From positions 248,001 through 312,000 of the forward strand of contig NZ_FMWD01000002.1 in NCBI RefSeq assembly GCF_900102855.1: a stretch of DNA of 64,000 bases. The letters run 5' to 3'. A program made the position numbers and the translations under genes. Below are positions 1 to 6,832 of this stretch, in pieces. The notes beneath the pieces are model-generated. The model saw only the letters and a list, made by a program, of their open reading frames with translations, did not search any database and had not been told where the DNA came from. Origin of the DNA: Thiohalomonas denitrificans (GTDB lineage Bacteria > Pseudomonadota > Gammaproteobacteria > Thiohalomonadales > Thiohalomonadaceae). Numbering within the stretch: position 1 is the first letter of the stretch; each line of letters opens with the position of its first letter.

Positions 1-94
1 CGGGGACGATGACCAGCCCGCCCCCGACGCCGAACAGACCGGCCAGAACGCCGGCAAAGGCTCCGACCGCGAGATAGAGGTAAATATCGGGCAT
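1..94 (-). CDS. TauE/SafE family anion exporter, N-terminal fragment
   Basis: Only the first 31 codons are inside the window; the gene continues past base 1. The fragment starts MPDIYLYLAVGAFAGVLAG and continues with LFGVGGGLVIVP, the glycine-rich first membrane segment typical of the TauE/SafE (DUF81) permeases, which export sulfite, sulfoacetate or other organic anions across the inner membrane. The start codon is at 92-94. No Shine-Dalgarno sequence is visible before it: a heptamer repeat array begins only about 10 bases upstream. The family call rests on this short motif; the substrate cannot be deduced. Confidence 0.72.
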   Translation of the reverse strand, partial: MPDIYLYLAVGAFAGVLAGLFGVGGGLVIVP

Positions 95-103
95 TGTATG
101 GCA

Positions 104-199
104 GTGGAAAGTGGAAAGTGGAAAGTGGAAAGTGGAAAGTGGAAAGTGGAAAGTGGAAAGTGGAAAGTGGAAAGTGGAGAGTGGAGAGTGGAGAGTGGA
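104..199. repeat. Heptanucleotide tandem array (GTGGAAA)n
   Basis: Ten perfect copies of GTGGAAA (104-173) are followed by three copies of the variant GTGGAGA (174-194) and a partial copy to 199. The array lies directly upstream of the TauE/SafE start codon. It is followed up to 277 by a loosely repetitive CTAGC / CGCCACT stretch whose complement resembles the array. Arrays with short units change copy number by slippage, so it could vary expression of the exporter; that role is an inference. Confidence 0.95.
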
Positions 200-277
200 T
201 AGGATAAAAAATCCTAGCTCCTCGCTACTAGCCACTCACTTCCTAGCTACTCGCCACTAGCAACTCGCCACTCACCG

Positions 278-1642
278 TCACCTGATCCAGATCGTCTTGG
301 CGTTGACGAATTCACGGATGCCGTGGTGCGAGAGTTCACGGCCGTAGCCGGACTGCTTGATGCCGCCAAAGGGCAGGCGCGGATCACTTTTTACCATACC
401 GTTGACGAACGCGCAGCCGCACTCCAGCGCACGCGCAAAGGCTTCGCCCCGCTGGGTATCTGCGCTCCATACGCTGCCCCCCAACCCGAACGGAGAGTCA
501 TTGGCGATCCGCAGGGCATCGGCCTCGTCGCGGGCACGCAGGACTATGGCCACCGGTCCGAACAACTCCTCGCTGTAAGCGGGCATGCCCGGCTCCACCC
601 GGTCGAGGATCGAGGCGGCATAGAAGGCACCCTCTCCCTCCAGTGGCCGGCAGCCGGTGACGGCCTCCGCACCCTGTTCGATACTGGCGATGACCTGCCT
701 GTGAAGGTCATCACGCAGGTCGGTGCGGGCCATGGGGGGCAGCGTCGCCTGCTCCGTCATCGGGTCACCCGGGACAAGGGCCTCGACGCCTGCCTTGAAG
801 CGTGCCAGGAAGTTCTCGGCCACCGCATCCACGAGGATGAAACGCTTGGCCGCGATGCAGCTCTGTCCGCCGTTCAGGAAGCGGGAGGTGACGGCCGCCC
901 GGGCGGCGCCATCGAGGTCGGCGTCTTCCAGTACCACGAAAGGGTCGGAGCCACCCAGTTCCAGGACACTCTTTTTCAGATGGGCTCCCGCAGCAGCGGC
1001 CACCTTCCGTCCGGCCGAATCGCTGCCGGTCAGGGTTACCGCCTGGACCCGCAGGTCGGCGATCACCCCCTCCACCTGAGAGGCGCCGATCATCAGCGAA
1101 CGAAAAACCCCCTCGGGAAAACCCGCCTCGATAAACAGGTTCTCGATGCTTTTGGCGCACTGGGGTACGTTGGAGGCGTGCTTGAGCAAGCCGGTGTTGC
1201 CCGCCAGCAGACCGGGTACCGCGAAACGAAATACCTGCCAGAAGGGGAAGTTCCAGGGCATTACCGCGAGCACTGTGCCCAACGGCTGGTAGGCTACCAG
1301 ACTGCGGGTCGCATCGGACTCCAGGGTCTCATCTGCCAGAAAGCCCGGGCCCGATTCGGCGTAGTAGTCGCAGAGCCAGGCGCACTTGTCGATTTCCCCT
1401 CGCGCCTCACCGATCAACTTTCCCATTTCACGAGTGATGATGGCCGCGAGCTGCTCCCGCTGCTCCCGCAGTGTCTCGCCCAGACGGCGGATCAGGAGCG
1501 CGCGCCCCTTGACCGGGGTCGCCGCCCAGCCGGGCGTGGCATCGGCGACCTGTTGCAAGACTGAATCCAGCTTTTCGGCATCCCAATAAGCGAATTCAGC
1601 AAGTCTCTTGCCGGTGGCCGGATTGACGGAAGTAAATGCCAT
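278..1642 (-). CDS. sad: NAD(P)-dependent succinate-semialdehyde dehydrogenase, Sad/YneI type
   Basis: A 454-residue aldehyde dehydrogenase. Visible landmarks are PWNFPFWQ (Asn131, oxyanion hole), LELGGSDP (general base Glu228), the catalytic cysteine in GGQSCIAAKRF (Cys262), EELFGP near 358-363 and a C-terminal GRELSHHGIREF. These motifs and the compact length match E. coli Sad (YneI), which oxidises succinate semialdehyde to succinate, more closely than GabD (about 480 residues). The start ATG at 1642 gives the family N-terminus (SVNPATGK). It is monocistronic as seen, with its promoter in the divergent gap 1643-1800. Substrate assignment is by family resemblance; a related aldehyde is possible. 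Confidence 0.88.
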   Translation of the reverse strand: MAFTSVNPATGKRLAEFAYWDAEKLDSVLQQVADATPGWAATPVKGRALLIRRLGETLREQREQLAAIITREMGKLIGEARGEIDKCAWLCDYYAESGPGFLADETLESDATRSLVAYQPLGTVLAVMPWNFPFWQVFRFAVPGLLAGNTGLLKHASNVPQCAKSIENLFIEAGFPEGVFRSLMIGASQVEGVIADLRVQAVTLTGSDSAGRKVAAAAGAHLKKSVLELGGSDPFVVLEDADLDGAARAAVTSRFLNGGQSCIAAKRFILVDAVAENFLARFKAGVEALVPGDPMTEQATLPPMARTDLRDDLHRQVIASIEQGAEAVTGCRPLEGEGAFYAASILDRVEPGMPAYSEELFGPVAIVLRARDEADALRIANDSPFGLGGSVWSADTQRGEAFARALECGCAFVNGMVKSDPRLPFGGIKQSGYGRELSHHGIREFVNAKTIWIR

Positions 1643-1800
1643 GCCATTCTCCCCGTATTTAGGTTCAGCAGTAGTATCACATACCGGGCAACCGCACCTC
1701 TGAAGCGAGGGATGGTTGTGTTTACCGGGATAAGGCAGAAATCCTAGTATAGTGTTCAGGTGACACGCTACGGCTTTCGGCTAAAGGGAGTGCCATCAAT

Positions 1801-2766
1801 ATGGAACCACAACGCTATCCGCACCGGATCTGCGTGTTCGGGGGAACCGGGTTCGTCGGCAGTCACCTGCTCAGACGGCTCGCTGCCGACCGGCATCACC
1901 TGCGGGTGGTCACCCGAAACCCGGAACGCCACCGCGACCTCTCGGTTCTGCCCTCGCTGGAAATGACGGAAGCGGATATTTCCAGCCCCAGGGGCCTCGA
2001 TGAGGCGCTTGAGGGAATCGATGTCGTTATCAACCTGGTGGGCATCCTCAACGAACGCGGCAGGGACGGCAAAGGCTTCAGCAGGGTCCACGTGGATTTT
2101 CCACGGCGGCTGGTCGAGGCCTGCCTGTCCAAAGGCATTCCGAGGCTGCTGCACATGAGTGCCCTGGGGGCCGATTCGGCCTATGGGACGAGTCACTATC
2201 AGCGCACCAAGGGAGAAGGCGAAAACGTGGTGCACTCAGCGGCCGGCATTCGCGTAACCAGTTTCCGCCCCTCGGTGATCTTCGGTCCCGGCGATTCCTT
2301 TTTCAACCGCTTCGCCGAACTGTTGCGCCGCACGCCCGGCATCTTTCCGCTGGCGTGTCCGCAGGCGCGCTTCGCGCCTGTCTATGTCGGCGATGTCGCT
2401 GAAGCCTATGCCCGGGCCATCGATAATGCACGCACCTACGGTCAGCGCTACGAGCTTTGCGGGCCGCACGCCTATACCCTGCAGCAGTTGGTGGAGTACA
2501 CGGCGCAAGCCTCTGAATTGAAAAGAAAGGTGGTGGGCCTCAACGACTTCCTTTCCCGCATGCAGGCGACGCTCCTGGAGCGAGTGCCGGGCAAACCCTT
2601 TTCGAAGGACAACTACCTTTCCATGCAGCGGGACAACGTCTGCGATGGGCCTTTTCCCGAAATCTTCGGGATTACCCCCGCATCCGTGGAGAGTATTGTG
2701 CCGACGTATCTCGGCAAACGGGATCAGCGCACCCATCTCATCCGCCTGCGCTCGCGCCACCGCTAA
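1801..2766 (+). CDS. Complex I NDUFA9-like NAD(P)-binding protein
   Basis: A 321-residue atypical short-chain dehydrogenase/reductase. The N-terminal Rossmann motif GGTGFVG occupies residues 14-20, followed by NLVGILNE and SALGADSAYGTSHYQRTKGEGE, where the Tyr and Lys sit in the YxxxK position. The C-terminal part is NDUFA9-like. Bacterial members of this family are usually annotated as complex I NDUFA9 subunit family or NAD-dependent epimerases; most have no proven reaction. The start ATG at 1801 directly precedes the Rossmann fold. cca lies about 100 bases downstream in the same direction, a gene order also seen in other Chromatiales, so co-transcription is likely. Confidence 0.82.
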   Translation: MEPQRYPHRICVFGGTGFVGSHLLRRLAADRHHLRVVTRNPERHRDLSVLPSLEMTEADISSPRGLDEALEGIDVVINLVGILNERGRDGKGFSRVHVDFPRRLVEACLSKGIPRLLHMSALGADSAYGTSHYQRTKGEGENVVHSAAGIRVTSFRPSVIFGPGDSFFNRFAELLRRTPGIFPLACPQARFAPVYVGDVAEAYARAIDNARTYGQRYELCGPHAYTLQQLVEYTAQASELKRKVVGLNDFLSRMQATLLERVPGKPFSKDNYLSMQRDNVCDGPFPEIFGITPASVESIVPTYLGKRDQRTHLIRLRSRHR

Positions 2767-2868
2767 CGTCCATAGCGCCCATGACACGTTGCGAACACGG
2801 ATGGTGAGTCGTCTTCCGGGTTCTGCTTTGCAAAAGAATGGTCATCCCTTACATACATGGTGGGTTAC

Positions 2869-4089
2869 ATGCAGGTCTATCTGGTCGGCGGAGCGGTCCG
2901 CGACAAACTTCTCGGGCAACAGCCCCGCGATCGGGATTGGGTAGTGGTCGGCGCCACGCCGGAAGAGATGCTGGAAAAAGGTTTCAAGCCTGTAGGCAAG
3001 GACTTTCCGGTCTTTCTGCATCCGGAAACCGGTGAGGAGTATGCCCTGGCGCGAACCGAACGCAAGACGGCTCCCGGCTACCACGGATTCGAAGTCCACG
3101 CCGCACCGGATGTGACCCTCGAGGAGGACCTCAAACGCCGCGACCTCACCATCAACGCCATGGCCGAAGATAGCGAAGGAAACCTCATCGATCTCTTCGG
3201 CGGGAGAGAGGACCTCGAACTCGGCCGCCTGCGCCATGTCTCGCCTGCATTTGCAGAGGACCCGGTACGCATCCTGCGGGTTGCCCGTTATGCGGCCCGC
3301 TACGGCAAGTGGGGCTTTCGGGTGGCTCACACCACCAACAAACTGATGCGGCAAATGGTAGAGGCGGGCGAGGTGGATGCCCTGGTGCCGGAACGGGTAT
3401 GGCAGGAGCTTGAGAACGCCCTGCGGGAAGAGACGCCCTCCCGCTTCTTCGAAGTACTGCGCGGCTGCGGAGCCCTGGGCAGGATCTTCCCGGAGCTGGA
3501 GGCGCTTTTCGGCGTACCCCAGCCCAAACAGCATCACCCCGAGGAGGATACCGGGGTGCATGTAATGATGGTCCTCGACCAGTCGGCCCGACTATCCAGC
3601 GACCCGCGGGTGCGCTTTGCGGCTCTGGTGCACGATCTGGGCAAGGGCACGACCCCGGAGACCGAATGGCCCAGTCACCACGCTCACGAACAGCGGGGCG
3701 TTGCCCTGGTCGAGGGACTCTGCGAACGACTACGCACTCCCAGGGAGTACCGCGATCTAGCCCTGGTCGTCACCAGACATCATGGCGTCTACCACCGCGC
3801 CGAAGAGCTGCGCCCCGCGACCTTCATCAAGACCCTCGAGGCCATCGACGCCTTCCGCCGCCCCGAACGAGTCGAACAGTTTCTTCTCGCCTGCGAAGCC
3901 GACTCTCGCGGACGCCCCGGCTTCGAGGAGCGAGACTTCCCCCAACCCGCCCTCTTCCGCCGCGCCTTCGAAGCCGCCAACAGCGTCTCCGCCAAGGCCA
4001 TCGTCGACCAGGGCTACCGGGGCGCCGAGATCGGCGAAAGACTCCGTGAAGCCCGTATCGAAGCCGTTAAGACTTTCTTGAGAATATAA
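2869..4089 (+). CDS. cca: Multifunctional CCA tRNA nucleotidyltransferase with HD domain
   Basis: A class II tRNA nucleotidyltransferase that adds or repairs the 3' CCA end of tRNA. From the chosen start, GGAVRD is at 7-12, the metal-binding DRDW at 21-24, RRDLTINAMA at 90-99, and an HD phosphohydrolase domain has its LVHDLGKG doublet at His255-Asp256. That domain, known in E. coli Cca for 2',3'-cyclic phosphodiesterase and phosphatase activity, is present here. ATG 2869 is preferred to the in-frame ATG at 2857 because GGTGGG lies 5-6 bases before it and MQVYLVGGAVRD aligns with the E. coli start. Length (406 aa) is normal. Confidence 0.95.
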   Translation: MQVYLVGGAVRDKLLGQQPRDRDWVVVGATPEEMLEKGFKPVGKDFPVFLHPETGEEYALARTERKTAPGYHGFEVHAAPDVTLEEDLKRRDLTINAMAEDSEGNLIDLFGGREDLELGRLRHVSPAFAEDPVRILRVARYAARYGKWGFRVAHTTNKLMRQMVEAGEVDALVPERVWQELENALREETPSRFFEVLRGCGALGRIFPELEALFGVPQPKQHHPEEDTGVHVMMVLDQSARLSSDPRVRFAALVHDLGKGTTPETEWPSHHAHEQRGVALVEGLCERLRTPREYRDLALVVTRHHGVYHRAEELRPATFIKTLEAIDAFRRPERVEQFLLACEADSRGRPGFEERDFPQPALFRRAFEAANSVSAKAIVDQGYRGAEIGERLREARIEAVKTFLRI

Positions 4090-4132
4090 CGGTGTGCCTT
4101 GCAACGCCTCATAGCACTGTATTCGGCCAACA

Positions 4133-4158
4133 GTCATTCCCGCGAAGGCGGGAATCCA
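4133..4158. repeat. REP-like hairpin after cca
   Basis: The sequence ATTCCCGCGAAGGCGGGAAT (4136-4155) forms a perfect short stem. The GTCATTCCCGCGAAGGCGGGAATCC block is a common intergenic palindrome in gammaproteobacteria. It lies between the convergent cca and diguanylate cyclase genes and may help end transcription, although no T-run follows. Confidence 0.55.
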
Positions 4159-4273
4159 GGCCATGGATGGCTGCTCTCGGCCAGTAACTGCCATAGCCGG
4201 AGTTCGAACGGCTGGCGGGTCTATACAGGACAACGGACGCCCGGTATCGAACCCTTCGACTGCTAATCACGGC

Positions 4274-5257
4274 CTACTTCGTCTTGGCGACCTCTACGCG
4301 GTTGCGCCCCTTTTCCTTAGCTTGGTATAGCGCCTGGTCGGCCCGCTTGCGGACGGTATCAGGTGATGAGTGCCGCGGCCGAGAGGCGCTTACGCCGATG
4401 CTGATGGTTACATACGGGGCGACCGGCGAGGTCTCGTGCGGAATAGAAAGCCTAGCGACGGCCTGATGCATCGTCTCGGCCAGTTGCCGTGCCCCTTCCA
4501 GCGGCGTTTCGGGCAGCAGTGCCAGAAATTCTTCACCGCCGTAGCGGGCAACCGTATCCGCCGGCCGTCCGAGGTTGCGCTGTAGGGCCTCCGCCACCCG
4601 GCGCAGGCACTCATCGCCTTGCAGGTGGCCGTAGTGGTCGTTGTAGGCCTTGAAGTGGTCGATGTCGATCATCAGCAGCGACAGCTCGCGGTCGTGGCGG
4701 GCCGTGCGCCGCCACTCCGCCTCCATTCGTCGCTCCATTGCACGTCGGTTCGGCAGGCCGGTGAGGGCATCATGCATCGCCTCGTGGGCGAGGACGGTAT
4801 TGGCCTCGCGCAGCCGTGCCTCGCTCGCGGTCAGCGCCTCCTCCGCGCGCTTGTAGCGGGTGATGTCGTGAATGATACCGAGTCCCCCTTCGACACCGCC
4901 CGAGGCATCCCGTAACGGGGTCAGGAATACGTCCAACACCGCCTCAACCCCGAAGGCCGGGATGAAGTAGCGCCGCTCGGGCAGCCTAAGGCTGTCTCCC
5001 GCAAGTATTCGCTGGTAACTCGCCTCGCCCCCGGTTAACGCAAAGAAGGGGGGGATGTTCGCCAGCGGCCGGCCCCACGCGTCGGACTTGCTCACTCCAG
5101 TGACTCGTTCAGCCGGGGCGCTCCATACTGTGACATTGCCTTCGCGATCGAAGGCGAAGATGACGTCGGCGCTGTGGTTGAGGATCTCGTCCAGCAGCTC
5201 GCGCTCGCGGCGCAGCTGCTCGATGATTTTGGGTGTCTGCTTGGTCTCGTCGCTCAC
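4274..5257 (-). CDS. PAS-GGDEF diguanylate cyclase
   Basis: A 327-residue soluble protein with a PAS sensor domain at about 25-140 (ending HDITRYKRAEEAL), a short coiled coil, then a GGDEF domain. The active-site signature is GGEEF at 240-244 with metal-binding DIDHFK at 198-203. The RPAD motif at 231-234 lies exactly five residues before GGEEF, the position of the product-inhibition I-site. It should therefore make c-di-GMP from two GTP under feedback control. Its start overlaps the stop of the upstream kinase by four bases (ATGA), so it is the last gene of the kaiC-kaiB-kinase operon. Its PAS domain is about three-quarters identical to that of the kinase. No EAL domain is present. Confidence 0.93.
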   Translation of the reverse strand: MSDETKQTPKIIEQLRRERELLDEILNHSADVIFAFDREGNVTVWSAPAERVTGVSKSDAWGRPLANIPPFFALTGGEASYQRILAGDSLRLPERRYFIPAFGVEAVLDVFLTPLRDASGGVEGGLGIIHDITRYKRAEEALTASEARLREANTVLAHEAMHDALTGLPNRRAMERRMEAEWRRTARHDRELSLLMIDIDHFKAYNDHYGHLQGDECLRRVAEALQRNLGRPADTVARYGGEEFLALLPETPLEGARQLAETMHQAVARLSIPHETSPVAPYVTISIGVSASRPRHSSPDTVRKRADQALYQAKEKGRNRVEVAKTK

Positions 5258-6513
5258 AGGCTTCTTCCTCGGGTATGCTTCGCCACTGCCGTTTCATCTT
5301 CCGCCCGGTATGAGTCGGAGACAGCTTTATCCCTCTTCCTTAGGCGAATGCGAAAGCGCGCCCCCTCCCCAGGGGCGCTTACCAAGCTCAGCTCTCCACC
5401 CGTTTCAGTGACCAGGGTGCGGCTGACCGAAAGACCCAGGCCCGTTCCTTCGCCCAGAGGCTTGGTGGTGAAAAATGGCTCGAAGATGCGCTCTCGAATG
5501 GTCTCCGGAACGCCCGGGCCGGTGTCATTCACCTCGATGACCACCGCTGCATCTTCACTCCAGGCGCGCACCAGGATTCGCTTTTCGGGCTCACCGTCGA
5601 GCGCATCGCGGGCGTTCAGGAGCAGATTCAGCAGCACCTGCTCCAACTGAGACCTGTTGGCCCGAACAGGCGGAAGGCCCTCTTCCAAATCGGTCTCTAC
5701 CTCGACTCGCCGCACCTTCAGGTCAGCCCCGATCAGCGATAAGGTGTGCTGGAGCAGTACGGGCAGCGGAACATCCGTTATTTCGCCCTCAGTGGGTCGA
5801 GCAAAGCCCAGCATGCTTTTGATGAGATCGCGCATGCGCCCCAGCTCTTGATCGGCTTTCCCGAGGGCCTCGCCGGCACTCGGGGAGCCGGGATTGCGCC
5901 GTGCGTAGCCGACGAAGCCCATGACGCCCATCAGCGGGTTGCTTAACTCGTGCGCCACCCCTAACGCCATGGTGCCGAGCGCCACCATCTTTTCGGTCTG
6001 GGCTACCTGCTCCTGCGCGGTACGCAGTTCCTCCAGTGTCCGGGAGAGGCGGGTATTAGATTCCTGGAGCTTTGCCTCGTGCTCCTGCAGCGCCTCTTCT
6101 ACACGCTTGTAGCGGGTGATGTCGTGAATAATGCCAAGCCCCGCCTCGACGCTGCCGGAGGCATCCCGTAACGGGGTCAGGAAAACCTCCAATACCGCTT
6201 CGACGCCAAGGACTTCGATGAAAAAGCGCGCCTCGGGCAACCGCAGGCTCTCTCCCGCCAGTACCCGCCGATAACTCGCCTCGCCTCCGGTCAACGCAAA
6301 GAAGCGGGGGATGGTCGCCACACCCCGTCCCCACGCGTGGGGCTTGTTGACGCCGGTCAGCCGTTCGGCCGGCGCGTTCCAAACGGTGATGCGGAGGTCG
6401 TGGTCGAAGGCGAAGATGACATCGGTGCTGTGATTAAGCGCCTTTTCCGACAGCTCGCGCTCGCGGCGTAGCTGTTCGGTGATTTCGCTCCTTTCGGGCC
6501 GCTCGTCGTTCAT
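5254..6513 (-). CDS. PAS sensor histidine kinase of the Kai operon
   Basis: A 419-residue soluble kinase with a PAS domain (about 25-140), a coiled coil, a dimerisation/phosphoacceptor domain with GVAHELSNPL (His188), and an HATPase domain with NLLLNARDAL (N box), NDTGPGVPE (G1) and GEGTGLGLS (G2). The HELSNPL type resembles NtrB/AtoS-like kinases. There is no transmembrane segment and no receiver domain, and no partner response regulator is encoded in this window. The stop of kaiB overlaps its start (ATGA, 6510-6513) and its own stop overlaps the diguanylate cyclase start. Input may be KaiB/KaiC state, redox or a PAS ligand; this is inferred from linkage only. Confidence 0.93.
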   Translation of the reverse strand: MNDERPERSEITEQLRRERELSEKALNHSTDVIFAFDHDLRITVWNAPAERLTGVNKPHAWGRGVATIPRFFALTGGEASYRRVLAGESLRLPEARFFIEVLGVEAVLEVFLTPLRDASGSVEAGLGIIHDITRYKRVEEALQEHEAKLQESNTRLSRTLEELRTAQEQVAQTEKMVALGTMALGVAHELSNPLMGVMGFVGYARRNPGSPSAGEALGKADQELGRMRDLIKSMLGFARPTEGEITDVPLPVLLQHTLSLIGADLKVRRVEVETDLEEGLPPVRANRSQLEQVLLNLLLNARDALDGEPEKRILVRAWSEDAAVVIEVNDTGPGVPETIRERIFEPFFTTKPLGEGTGLGLSVSRTLVTETGGELSLVSAPGEGARFRIRLRKRDKAVSDSYRAEDETAVAKHTRGRSL

Positions 6514-6830
6514 GTTTCGTGCGGCGCGTCCAGGCCGAGCACCTTCAGGAGCAAGTCGGTGTCGCTGAGGTCGCCGAACAACTCGCGCTGGCCCTTATCG
6601 GTGATGATAATGAGGGTCGGCACCATCAGTGCCCCCTCGTTCAGGGCCCGTAATGGTTCGTCGCGTACGTCAATCACCTCCAGTTCGAAGTGCCGGACCC
6701 TGTGCGTTTCGGCAACGGCATTGAGGTTGGCGAGTGCCGCCTCGGAAGGGGCCGTGTTGCTAAGGATGTAGAGGCGCAGGCGCATGGGCTTGTCGACTGC
6801 TCTCTCGGAGGCGTTGGCGGGCTCATCCAT
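6510..6830 (-). CDS. kaiB: Circadian clock KaiB-like protein
   Basis: A 106-residue protein with the thioredoxin-like KaiB pattern: an N-terminal strand LRLYILSN, an ELEVIDVRDEPLRAL segment matching KVIDVLKNPQLAEE of cyanobacterial KaiB, a VPTLIII strand at the ATPTL position, and GDLSDTDLLLKVLGL matching the KaiB C-terminal helix. KaiB binds phosphorylated KaiC and, in cyanobacteria, recruits a kinase in its switched fold. A roughly 15-residue N-terminal extension precedes the core. It starts 2 bases after kaiC and overlaps the kinase gene by four bases, so translation of the operon is likely coupled. No kaiA is visible. Confidence 0.87.
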   Translation of the reverse strand: MDEPANASERAVDKPMRLRLYILSNTAPSEAALANLNAVAETHRVRHFELEVIDVRDEPLRALNEGALMVPTLIIITDKGQRELFGDLSDTDLLLKVLGLDAPHET

Positions 6831-6832
6831 GC

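Noticed and set aside
104-199. Possible CRISPR-like array near the left edge
   Set aside because: The unit is a 7-base contiguous tandem with no spacers, so it is a microsatellite-type repeat.
323-1564. Long open frame antisense to the aldehyde dehydrogenase
   Set aside because: It lacks any recognisable domain and is a shadow of a GC-rich gene. Similar long antisense frames opposite the RND pumps (21111-22403, 50461-52650) and the ABC permease (31314-32948) were rejected for the same reason.
1720-1753. A sigma-70 promoter upstream of the NDUFA9-like gene
   Set aside because: TATAGT (1748-1753) is a fair -10, but the only -35-like hexamer is spaced 21 bases away, so I did not call it.
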